A stretch of 64,000 nucleotides of DNA from JAHEZL01 sp964406465 (lineage in GTDB: Bacteria > Bacteroidota > Bacteroidia > Flavobacteriales_C > GCA-002722245): assembly GCA_964406465.1 (NCBI GenBank), contig CAYORT010000004.1, positions 1-64,000 on the forward strand, written 5' to 3'. Position 1 is the first letter of the stretch; each line of letters opens with the position of its first letter. The translations under genes were made by a program, and so were the position numbers. Of this stretch, positions 23,557 through 31,416 are shown in pieces. Under the pieces are notes generated by a model, which did no database searches, was not told the origin of the DNA, and worked only from the letters and a program-made list of their open reading frames with translations.

Positions 23557-24612
23557 TTAGTGGTGTGCTTCTTCATGGTGATGCTCTTCACTAGCCGCAC
23601 CAAAATAAAGTGCAGAAAGCATAGTGAAAATATACGCCTGTAAGAACGCCACTAATAATTCTATCATATTTAAGAAGAAAGACAAACCTAAAAAGGCTCC
23701 TTTAGCTCCCCAATTGTCGAACAAATACATTACAGCTATTAAACTCATCAATACAATGTGACCAGCTTTGATGTTGGCGTACAAACGAATTAATAAAGCA
23801 AAAGGCTTAATGATAACACCTAATAATTCGATAGGCGCTAACAATATTTTCATTGGTACAGGTACTCCTGGCATCCAGAAGATATGCGCCCAATAGGTAG
23901 ATTTTGATGTATAAAGAGTAATGAATAAAGTCATTAATGAAAGCGCTGCGGTAATTGCGATGTTACCAGTAACGTTGATTCCAAGTGGAGTTAAACCTAC
24001 CAAGTTGATGATCCAAACGAAAAAGAATACCGATAATAGGAAGCCCATGTATTTATTGTAGTGCTTTTCACCAATATTTGGAATTGCAATCTCGTCGCGA
24101 ACAAAGATTACTAAAGGCTCAAAAAACTTAGCAGCACCTTTAGGCACTAGATTTTGTTGGTAGTTTCTAGCCATTGTTCTAAACAACCAGAACATTAAAA
24201 CACAAACCAATAAAATTACCACCACATTTTTTGTGATTGAGTAGTCAATGGCAACCGCTACTGGATGCTCTCCATGCATTGCAAGAGGTTTTCCGCTCGC
24301 ATCAGTAGGTATTATTTTAGCATGCTCAATTTTATAGAATTTTCCGTCGATTTCAGCCACCTTTGTTCCATGCTCAAAAACCGATGACATAGCCATGTGC
24401 GCGCCATTGTCCCAAAACATAACCGGTAATGGAAAGCTGATGTTGCCAATGATATGAAAATCATGGTTATCTAAAAGGTGATGTTTGATGTATTCCTTTC
24501 TCTCCTTCACTCCATCCTCAGCCTTAGTTTCTTCTGTAGAAGCAAACAAAACCGTAGGAGCCAATAAAATCAAGGCAAACGAGAGTAGTTGTAATAGTTT
24601 TTTAATTGACAT
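23557..24612 (-). CDS. atpB: ATP synthase Fo subunit a
   Basis: Stator subunit forming the proton half-channels; 351 aa, longer than the roughly 250 of most bacteria. The extra length is an N-terminal signal-like helix (ending VLFAS) and about 100 extracytoplasmic residues before the first conserved helix; this extension is usual in Bacteroidota. The essential Arg is in FALLIRLYANIKAGH, and a His-rich tail (EEHHHEEAHH) ends the protein. A strong promoter lies just upstream at 24639-24669, so the main operon probably starts here. Confidence 0.95.
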   Translation of the reverse strand: MSIKKLLQLLSFALILLAPTVLFASTEETKAEDGVKERKEYIKHHLLDNHDFHIIGNISFPLPVMFWDNGAHMAMSSVFEHGTKVAEIDGKFYKIEHAKIIPTDASGKPLAMHGEHPVAVAIDYSITKNVVVILLVCVLMFWLFRTMARNYQQNLVPKGAAKFFEPLVIFVRDEIAIPNIGEKHYNKYMGFLLSVFFFVWIINLVGLTPLGINVTGNIAITAALSLMTLFITLYTSKSTYWAHIFWMPGVPVPMKILLAPIELLGVIIKPFALLIRLYANIKAGHIVLMSLIAVMYLFDNWGAKGAFLGLSFFLNMIELLVAFLQAYIFTMLSALYFGAASEEHHHEEAHH

Positions 24613-24638
24613 GACAGTTCGACTTTCAATAATTTGTG

Positions 24639-24669
24639 CAAAACTAAGGATTAATAGCCCACCGCCAAA
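24639..24669 (-). promoter_or_regulatory. Promoter of atpB-E-F-H-A-G
   Basis: On the minus strand TTTG (24666-24669) is followed after 19 bases by TAGTTTTG (24639-24646), an exact match to TTTG-N19-TAnnTTTG. Initiation would fall about 20 bases before the atpB ATG. Confidence 0.8.
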
Positions 24670-24719
24670 ACTTAAAGACTGATTTTTTTCAAAAGAATGA
24701 CCTAATCTTGTAAAATAAA

Positions 24720-25106
24720 TCAGTTATTTTCTTTTAACAGACTTTGCATGGCCCAAGTATTAAATGCCAAAGCAACTAAATAGGGAATAAAAAGCGATAG
24801 AAACTCTGGTCTTGAAATTTGTGCGTCATCATTAAAAACCGGACGCAAAATCACGTAAGCGATAATGAATTTTAAAATACTGCCTCCAATGTAAATGAAG
24901 CCAAGCTTGTCTTTGTGTTTTTTGTGTAAAACCAAAAGTAGGCTATAGGTGGATATAGCCAAGATCATTTGTATGCTATAGCTTAGCACTAAGTGGTTGG
25001 CATAGAGATTATTGTATAGTTTTTCCTGAGATAGTGCGTGAATGGAAAACGAGGTAAGCAGCAATACAAATAAATAGAAGACTATTTTACTTAGCTTTTT
25101 TATCAC
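24720..25106 (-). CDS. Four-helix membrane protein of the ATP synthase region
   Basis: A 128-aa protein with four predicted membrane helices (about 7-25, 38-60, 68-86, 102-121). It overlaps atpZ by 20 bases and precedes the atpB promoter. Position and topology match the AtpI-type helper often found before Fo genes; it also resembles a Bacteroidota family that I recall as DUF6168. No catalytic motif is seen. A role in Fo assembly or ring formation is an inference from position. Confidence 0.65.
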   Translation of the reverse strand: MIKKLSKIVFYLFVLLLTSFSIHALSQEKLYNNLYANHLVLSYSIQMILAISTYSLLLVLHKKHKDKLGFIYIGGSILKFIIAYVILRPVFNDDAQISRPEFLSLFIPYLVALAFNTWAMQSLLKENN

Positions 25107-25332
25107 GGTCTTCTTGCTGATTTATTTTATTGAGTTGTTGAACTAAACTGTACAATGAAAGTGCGACTGCTAAAATGATGCAGCCCATGGTAAACCATTT
25201 TTTATCTGATGGATACCGAGCATCTAGCCATTTACCAAAATAGGCGCCCAAAAAGATGGTAACGCCCATTTGTAAACCAATACCCGATAATACGACTATG
25301 TTATTACGCGGTTTTTTCTTTGAGTTGTCCAA
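25087..25332 (-). CDS. atpZ: AtpZ/AtpI-family protein
   Basis: An 81-aa protein with two membrane helices (GIGLQMGVTIFLGAYFGKWLD cut to GLQMGVTIFLGAYFGKWLD, and WFTMGCIILAVALSLYSLV). The first helix with a conserved FGKWLD end is typical of AtpZ, a small helper encoded before ATP synthase operons and proposed to act with AtpI in ion transport or ring assembly. It overlaps the bactofilin gene by 29 bases and the next gene by 20, so the three are one transcript. Confidence 0.85.
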   Translation of the reverse strand: MDNSKKKPRNNIVVLSGIGLQMGVTIFLGAYFGKWLDARYPSDKKWFTMGCIILAVALSLYSLVQQLNKINQQEDRDKKAK

Positions 25333-25756
25333 CTGTATTTTCTTCTTTAATATCTTTTACTACTCCGCCCATTTTACATGATCCTGTGAAAGAGGCACCT
25401 GGCTCCACAGAAAGTCTGCCAGTGATAATTTCACCTTGTAAGTTCGCAGTAGACTTCAACTCTAACAATTCTTTTACGGTGATAGCCGATTTTAGAACGC
25501 CTTCAATTTCAGCGTTTAGGCATTTTATTTCACCTTCGATGATTCCTGTTTTACCAACAATCACTTTACCGTTGCAAATTACAGAACCTTTAATTACACC
25601 ATTGATTCTGATTCCTTTTGATGCTGTGATATTTCCGTTGAATACCGTTCCTTCGGCAATGCTATCCATAGTATTGTTTGTATTTGTATTTGAATTAAAG
25701 CTTGTGCTTGGTTCTTGTTGTTTAACCATTACAGGTTCATTTTTCGACTTAAACAT
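25304..25756 (-). CDS. Bactofilin (polymer-forming cytoskeletal protein)
   Basis: A 150-aa protein with a central bactofilin beta-helix (about residues 35-125) made of regular hydrophobic repeats (GIRINGVIKGSVICNGKVI, IIEGEIKC, ANLQGEIITGRLSVEPGA). The flanking tails are short and polar. Bactofilins self-assemble into membrane-associated filaments that localise cell-wall enzymes. ATG 25756 is used; ATG 25729 is an alternative. A TATTTTTG element at 25773-25780 upstream resembles the -7 box. Its reading frame overlaps atpZ by 29 bases, tying it to the ATP synthase transcript. Confidence 0.92.
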   Translation of the reverse strand: MFKSKNEPVMVKQQEPSTSFNSNTNTNNTMDSIAEGTVFNGNITASKGIRINGVIKGSVICNGKVIVGKTGIIEGEIKCLNAEIEGVLKSAITVKELLELKSTANLQGEIITGRLSVEPGASFTGSCKMGGVVKDIKEENTVGQLKEKTA

Positions 25757-25841
25757 AGTGGTTTGTTTTGCTCAAAAATACAAAAGAAGTCGGTAGAGTG
25801 TTCCTATTAAAAAAAAGAGTTTTGAACGGATTTTTAACAAT

Positions 25842-27017
25842 TTATTGCTCCTTCAAAATGAGCTGAAACATACGATGGGCAAGGTATTTATTCGCCTCCG
25901 AAGTAAGATGGCAATAATCGGTGAACACCCAAAAAGGCAGTTCGTGAACCTCTGAAAGCGCTATTATTTTTGGTGATTGCCATTTTAGCTGATGAATTTC
26001 GCGCATAAAACTATTGATGGTATCGCGCTTTAAGCTACTGTAATATTTAGTAATTGTTTTTTCAATAGGCGCCATCTTTGTCTCATTGCGAAGGCACAGG
26101 TGTGGTTGAATGAAATGCAAGTGCTTGATTCCTTTTTTCTCGAGATAGTTTGATTGTTGGGTGAGTGATTGAACAAAATATTCTACGCCCTTTTTCACTA
26201 AGTTGCTGTCGTTAACAAAAGCTATTTTACCATCATATTTGTTCCATTTGTTGATGATTTCTTCTCTATTGGGCTCCTCTTTTAGTGTTTCACCTAAATT
26301 GTATTTTCCTCTTAGAACGCAGTAGATGAGAGCCGATCGCTGCATCCATTCAAATTGATGTACAAAGGGGTGTTTGCTGTTTAAAAAACCTTTCCAATAT
26401 CCTTCACTGATATCGCGCGGTGTTTGTCCGCTTGGAATGAAACCAGGGTCGTTCTGTCCATCCATAGATATTACCCAGTCGAAGTGAAACTGCAGCATTA
26501 GCTGCTGTGCTTTCAAGAAAGCTTGCCAAGATGTGTATCCCGACACAGCACAGTTAAAAACCCTGTATTTTGTTTTCGAATGTTTGTTGAGCTCCTCTTC
26601 CAAATAGCCATCTATAGAGGTCGCTTTCGGGTGATCTGTAATTTGGGTGATGCTTAGATAGTCTCCTTCTCTAATGGAGCCTGTGCCCAGCATGGCAGAA
26701 CCTCCCGAGAGCAATATCCAAACTTCATCTTTGCCTTTTTTGGGCATTTCAACATCACCCAAAGCTACGCGGCAGCCAATTTCATTGATAGATGCGCTTT
26801 CATCGTGTAGCGTATAATTGGGTTGATGATCCCAAATAAGTAAAGAATCACTTCGCCAAATACCCATTACCTGATTAGAAAATGAGGAGCCATTGGGGGC
26901 ATAATAGCAAAAGGTTGCAACGCGACAAATGATTTCAAGAATTAGAAGCAGTGCAAGAGTTAAGAGGAGATTGCGAGAAATGTAGGAGAAGATTTTTTTA
27001 ATTTTCTGCGAATTCAT
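25842..27017 (-). CDS. Membrane-anchored SGNH/GDSL-like hydrolase
   Basis: A 391-aa protein with one N-terminal membrane helix (about 13-30) and a periplasmic SGNH-fold domain. Blocks visible: LLSGGSAMLGTG (nucleophile Ser region), CAVSGYTSWQ (oxyanion Gly), MDGQNDPG (Asn) and DYCHLTSEANKYLA (Asp and His). This gives the full Ser-Gly-Asn-Asp/His set, so it is probably an active esterase or lipase, perhaps acting on acylated glycans or lipids. The substrate is unknown. It follows porW/sprE by 10 bases and is surely cotranscribed with it. Confidence 0.82.
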   Translation of the reverse strand: MNSQKIKKIFSYISRNLLLTLALLLILEIICRVATFCYYAPNGSSFSNQVMGIWRSDSLLIWDHQPNYTLHDESASINEIGCRVALGDVEMPKKGKDEVWILLSGGSAMLGTGSIREGDYLSITQITDHPKATSIDGYLEEELNKHSKTKYRVFNCAVSGYTSWQAFLKAQQLMLQFHFDWVISMDGQNDPGFIPSGQTPRDISEGYWKGFLNSKHPFVHQFEWMQRSALIYCVLRGKYNLGETLKEEPNREEIINKWNKYDGKIAFVNDSNLVKKGVEYFVQSLTQQSNYLEKKGIKHLHFIQPHLCLRNETKMAPIEKTITKYYSSLKRDTINSFMREIHQLKWQSPKIIALSEVHELPFWVFTDYCHLTSEANKYLAHRMFQLILKEQ

Positions 27018-27027
27018 TATTCATCAA

Positions 27028-29583
27028 TTAATATGAAGTCTCAAAAAATGATTTATATGCATCGATATTTTTATTCTTGAACAACTTTGCGTAATTGCTA
27101 ATAGCAATAGGAAAGTAATTGTTGCCAATGTTTGGGAATTTTGTCATTACCTTTTCTGGAATAGTAGAGTAGTAGTCGATGGCCTTATCTGATTTTAAAA
27201 AGCTTTTTACTATGATTACCTTCTCATTTTCTCCCCAAACCACAGTTTGCATTTGTAGGTTTTCTGCACCAAAATACTTTTCACTGAAATCGGAAATCGA
27301 TTTTTGAATAGCTATAATATTGTTCTCTTTTTCATTCACGATTAAAACAAAGTAAAATGCTTCGTCTTTTACTTCAAATACATCTTCTTTTTTTTCTGTG
27401 ATGGTTTCAGTGGTGGTTTGGGTTTTCGGACTCAATATCTCATCTGCAGCTATGGCCGCATCAGATCCAGGATAATTGCTTTTTATCTTTTCCAACTCTG
27501 TTTTAAAGCTTACGTCGCCCTTGGTTTGACCAATGGCAAAGGCGTTCAAAAGCGCTAGTTGTGGAGTAATACTGCTTTTTGGATGAAGGTTAATTAGTTC
27601 AGTACTTTGTTGTTTTACTACTTCATAATTTCCCTTTTTGTATTCGGCAAATAATTGCTCGTATTGTTTATTCAGCGCTTTTTCTTTTTCTTCCTCTTCT
27701 TTAGAAGCATTTGGGTTATTGATCAATTTAAGGTATTCGCTCGAAGGGTATTTCTTTTCAATGAGGTCCTTATAATAATTTGCACGTTTCTGATTTGAAA
27801 CAGCCAGGTTCATTCTATAGAGAAGATAATATGACTTCAATTCATTCTTATTGCCAGGAACCTTTTCATTCATCTCTTCTAAGATATTGATGGCCGACTT
27901 GTTATCTTCCATCTTGTCTCTATACAAAGAGCCTAAGGTGAAGTAGGCGTTTACCAATTTATCTTCGGCTGCAGCAATCTCTTGCTCATTTTTTGGAATG
28001 GACGATAGGTAATATTTTCTTGTCTTTTTATCGTCAATAGAGGCTTCAACTGTAGAGGTGGATTCTTCATTTTCACTACCAAAAGCCGCACTGCTTTTGT
28101 TCTTTCTTCTCCAGTTATCTTCTAATTTTCTTTGACCCCATACTGCAGCAAATTTTGCTTTACCATTGCTAACTAAGGATGGGTTGTAGAAATACCATTT
28201 GCCACTTTGATCGCTTTGATTGTTGGTTTGTTTAGATGCAGCTTCTGCAATAATTAGTTCTTGCTCCTTTTTGCGGTCTTCTTCTTCTTGCACTTTAGCG
28301 ATGATCTTATCAATCTTCTTTAATCGGGCTTCTTCGGGTAATTTAGCCAAATACAGCAAGCTGTCTTGAGTTCTAACAATTTCAATTTGTACGACCAATT
28401 CCTCTAAATTTTCTTTTTTGATTTTTGTAGGTTCATACAGGCGATCCTCGGTTGGCAAAACAGTTAATGAACTATCGTAATAGGCGGCTGCCCCCAAATA
28501 GTCTGAATTTCTAAAGTTGATATCACCCACCGCTAAAAAAGCCAATGCTTTTTGTTTGCCGTTTTTCACACTTTTAGATGCAGCAAGCAAGTAATATTCA
28601 ACAGCTTTTGGTTCTTTGTTGTTTTTAAGATAGATCTCTGCAACAGTGTAATATATTTGATCTAGGTACTCTTTGTTTTTTTCTTCTTTTGCCATTTTTA
28701 ATAATGAGCGAGCAAAATCCTCTGCATCTTTGCCATCACTGGCGGCTTTTGTCATTTCAATCACCGCGCTAAATTGCATATCGTAGGTGCAATCGCCGCT
28801 TACCACTTTTTTATATGAGGCAATGGCTTCGTTCTTGTTTCCCTCTCTGCTTTGAAGTTGCGCTAATACATAATACCATCTCCTTTTAAACTTTTTCTTG
28901 CTTTTAAAAGTGAGCGCCTCTGTGAGAGATTTGATTGCTTCCTTGTTGTCTTTTATTTTAATGAAATATTGGGCTTTTGCAGCCAAATAATAGCCCTTTT
29001 TCTTTTTTGGAAAATCTGCATCATTATCGAGTTTATCAATTAATTTTCTCGCCTCATCATATTTCTCATCGGCAACATAAGAGCGAATCAACCAAATAAG
29101 GGCATCGTATTTAATTTTCTTCTTATCGTATTCTTTAGCAATGTATTCGAATGTATTCGAAGCGTTGTCGAATTCTCTTTTGTAGTAGTAAGATTTACCC
29201 AATAAAAGGTAACAATCGTCGATAAACGGATTTACTTCTTTTTCCTCAGTCTTGCCGTCTTTTTTGTTTTTTACCTTAAAGCGCATGCTGTGCTTGTCGA
29301 TACCCTTTGAAGCTTTTTGTATGGCAATATCAAGTAAGGCGCTAACTTCTTTTGCCGAACTCTCATTGCCATCGGGGAAAACAGAAATGATTTGCTGATA
29401 GTCGTCTACAGTACCTGTGTAAAGAGTAGCTTCGGCTTGCTTTAATTTTTCATTACCATTGAAATATACATTGTATCTGGTAGTAACCGCGTGGTAGGCT
29501 TTATTCACCAATGCATTGCGGTCTTTGCTGCAACTTATCAAGAAGAGCAGTGCGAGAATACTATAGATTTTAATGTTTTTCAA
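27028..29583 (-). CDS. porW: Type IX secretion lipoprotein PorW/SprE
   Basis: An 851-aa outer-membrane lipoprotein needed for T9SS secretion and gliding. Seen: signal peptide with lipobox LLFLISC (Cys18), then the family opening NKAYHAVTTRYNVYFNGNE, followed by many TPR units (DCYLLLGKSYYYKREFDNA, KYDALIWLIRSYVADEKYDE and others), a charged linker near 430-460 and a C-terminal region of unclear fold. It is called SprE in Flavobacterium and PorW in Porphyromonas. The start is TTG 29583. It heads an operon with an SGNH hydrolase and is divergent from an M23 peptidase. Confidence 0.88.
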   Translation of the reverse strand: MKNIKIYSILALLFLISCSKDRNALVNKAYHAVTTRYNVYFNGNEKLKQAEATLYTGTVDDYQQIISVFPDGNESSAKEVSALLDIAIQKASKGIDKHSMRFKVKNKKDGKTEEKEVNPFIDDCYLLLGKSYYYKREFDNASNTFEYIAKEYDKKKIKYDALIWLIRSYVADEKYDEARKLIDKLDNDADFPKKKKGYYLAAKAQYFIKIKDNKEAIKSLTEALTFKSKKKFKRRWYYVLAQLQSREGNKNEAIASYKKVVSGDCTYDMQFSAVIEMTKAASDGKDAEDFARSLLKMAKEEKNKEYLDQIYYTVAEIYLKNNKEPKAVEYYLLAASKSVKNGKQKALAFLAVGDINFRNSDYLGAAAYYDSSLTVLPTEDRLYEPTKIKKENLEELVVQIEIVRTQDSLLYLAKLPEEARLKKIDKIIAKVQEEEDRKKEQELIIAEAASKQTNNQSDQSGKWYFYNPSLVSNGKAKFAAVWGQRKLEDNWRRKNKSSAAFGSENEESTSTVEASIDDKKTRKYYLSSIPKNEQEIAAAEDKLVNAYFTLGSLYRDKMEDNKSAINILEEMNEKVPGNKNELKSYYLLYRMNLAVSNQKRANYYKDLIEKKYPSSEYLKLINNPNASKEEEEKEKALNKQYEQLFAEYKKGNYEVVKQQSTELINLHPKSSITPQLALLNAFAIGQTKGDVSFKTELEKIKSNYPGSDAAIAADEILSPKTQTTTETITEKKEDVFEVKDEAFYFVLIVNEKENNIIAIQKSISDFSEKYFGAENLQMQTVVWGENEKVIIVKSFLKSDKAIDYYSTIPEKVMTKFPNIGNNYFPIAISNYAKLFKNKNIDAYKSFFETSY

Positions 29584-29654
29584 TAGGGTATAAACTAAAA
29601 ACGAGTAAAAATATTTTAAATTTCTCTATTATTGAAGATAAATTACTTCAGCAA

Positions 29655-30455
29655 TTGAAAAAACCGGTAAGCGTTAAAAGTAAGAAAATACTGGGGATTA
29701 TAAAGAAGCAGCACGTTTTGCTGGTTCATGAAGAATCTCAATCGGGCTCTGCTGTGCTTTTTTTTAAGTCGCGTTTGATTAGCATTGTGCTGGTTTCATT
29801 GGCCATTTTTCTGGTAATTTTTGCATTGGCTTTTGTGGTTCTAGCTTATACGCCTTTGCAACAGTATGTGCCCGGATTTTTAAGCGATCACCAAAAGGAA
29901 ATTCTCATTGATGACGCAAGAAAAGTAGATGCCTTAGAAGAAGAGCTTAAGGGCAAAGAGGTTTATTATTCTCATTTGGATTCATTAATTGAAGAATGGA
30001 TACCTAATGATACATCCAACAGAGAGCTAAATGCTAGCAACATTTCTGTGCTTATGCCTGCCGAAGAGCAGATGAAGGCCATTAAAAACTTTTATTTTTT
30101 TGCACCTCTTCACGGCATCATCTCAAAGCATTTCAATTACCAAGAAAAGCACTATGGTGTTGATGTTGTAACTCAAAAGAACGAGGCAGTTAAAGCCACT
30201 TTGAACGGAAGAGTGGTGCTGTCTACATGGTCGGCAGAAACTGGTAATACCATAGTTTTACAACATTCAAATAATCTTATTTCTGTTTACAAACATTGTT
30301 CTGCGATCTTAAAGAAAGAGGGACAATTTTGTAAAGCGGGTGAGGTAATCGCTATTATCGGAAATACTGGTGAAGATTCCTCAGGGCCGCATTTACATTT
30401 TGAGTTGTGGTTGAATGGAACACCATTGAACCCAGCTTCACACATGAGCTTTTAA
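29655..30455 (+). CDS. M23-family (LytM-like) cell-wall peptidase
   Basis: A 266-aa inner-membrane-anchored protein: cytoplasmic tail, membrane helix near residues 42-68, a coiled-coil segment (about 85-115) and a C-terminal M23 domain (about 150-262). The zinc-site residues are seen in HYGVDVV (His and Asp) and in HLHFELW; the second catalytic His is in VYKHCSA. It should therefore be active against peptidoglycan cross-links. The start is TTG 29655 (no ATG in frame upstream). It is divergent from porW/sprE with 71 bases between the starts. Confidence 0.9.
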   Translation: MKKPVSVKSKKILGIIKKQHVLLVHEESQSGSAVLFFKSRLISIVLVSLAIFLVIFALAFVVLAYTPLQQYVPGFLSDHQKEILIDDARKVDALEEELKGKEVYYSHLDSLIEEWIPNDTSNRELNASNISVLMPAEEQMKAIKNFYFFAPLHGIISKHFNYQEKHYGVDVVTQKNEAVKATLNGRVVLSTWSAETGNTIVLQHSNNLISVYKHCSAILKKEGQFCKAGEVIAIIGNTGEDSSGPHLHFELWLNGTPLNPASHMSF

Positions 30456-30459
30456 TTGG

Positions 30460-31134
30460 CTAGAAGAAAGTCACATTAAATTCGGCGCTTTTTAATATTC
30501 CTATCATGAATGTAAATGTGCCAATTAATCCTCCAATAAAGAAGAATATGATGGCTAAAGTTTTAAGTATCTTGTTATCGGTTTTAGAAGCCATTATTAA
30601 GCCAATGCATAGTAGTAATCCGCCCAATAGCGCACAGAGTATTGGCAATTCAATGAATAATGGAGATAGAATGAGCAAGCCTCCCAGCAGAAGTAAGGTA
30701 AATCCGATACATATCAACCAATAAGTGGCTTTAATAAAATTAGAGTGTTCTTCTTTAGGGGCCTTAATGTTTTGAGGTTTTATTTGATTTTTGGTGATTT
30801 CTTTGTTTTTCTTTTCTCCAGATGAAAACAAGAAAATGCAAATGGCGCCAGTAATAAAGGAAGCAGCAAGTTTAAGGAAGAAAGTTGGTGCAATGCCTGA
30901 TACTGCAATTGCCAAACATAATAGTCCGATTCCCAACAATATTAATCCTGTGATATTTCTTTTCTTATTGGAATGATTGTCATTGATTGGCGTGTTTTTG
31001 TCTTGTGAAGATAAAGCCTCTGTATTTAAAGTATTCTCTTTTGTTTTGAAATTTGTGGGTGCCGAGATATATCCAGCAATTTGTTGTTCTTGTATTGCTT
31101 TAGACACATTATTTGGGGAGCTTGTAATGGCCAA
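30460..31134 (-). CDS. Multi-pass membrane protein, possibly the 3' part of a frame-split gene
   Basis: A 224-aa frame opening at TTG 31134. The first 60 residues are polar and low in complexity, then five or six membrane helices (about 63-80, 84-102, 135-155, 160-185, 190-215). I recognise no family with certainty; the helices resemble the tails of DUF4190-like proteins. It begins 8 bases after the stop of the small lipoprotein 31143-31322. Reading back in this frame, sequence stays open to the A7 run at 31181-31187, which suggests the two once formed, or still form, one protein (see findings). Confidence 0.6.
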   Translation of the reverse strand: MAITSSPNNVSKAIQEQQIAGYISAPTNFKTKENTLNTEALSSQDKNTPINDNHSNKKRNITGLILLGIGLLCLAIAVSGIAPTFFLKLAASFITGAICIFLFSSGEKKNKEITKNQIKPQNIKAPKEEHSNFIKATYWLICIGFTLLLLGGLLILSPLFIELPILCALLGGLLLCIGLIMASKTDNKILKTLAIIFFFIGGLIGTFTFMIGILKSAEFNVTFF

Positions 31135-31142
31135 TGATTTCT

Positions 31143-31322
31143 TTACTTTGCTGCTTTCAGATAGGGGTTTGTGGATTTTATTTTTTTAGTGGCGACTTCT
31201 TTTGAATCTCTTTTTATGAGCTTTAAATCGTGAAGTTTAGCTATGCTATGATGCGAGCTGCTGCATGAACTTATGAGCAGAAGAAGTGTTACTGTGAGCA
31301 AAGTGATAATTGTTCTCATCAT
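31143..31322 (-). CDS. Small lipoprotein, possibly the 5' part of a frame-split gene
   Basis: A 59-aa frame: ATG ATG at 31322/31319, signal peptide MMRTIITLLTVTLLLLISSC (20 residues) with lipobox ISSC, then a short basic region with a Lys-rich end. It stops at TAA 31143-31145. Too short for a barrel or enzyme. A single-base slip in the A7 run (31181-31187) would continue it into the membrane protein at 30460-31134. Confidence 0.65.
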   Translation of the reverse strand: MMRTIITLLTVTLLLLISSCSSSHHSIAKLHDLKLIKRDSKEVATKKIKSTNPYLKAAK

Positions 31323-31416
31323 TCAGTTTAAATTTGTTCACAAAGCTATACCCTTAATATCGCTTAGCGGTATTGGATTTCAATAAGTATTAAATATGTT
31401 TAGTAAAAAATACTAA

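Noticed and set aside
19611..24612. Loss of atpD and atpC as an anomaly
   Set aside because: Bacteroidota usually encode beta and epsilon in a separate locus, so absence here is ordinary.
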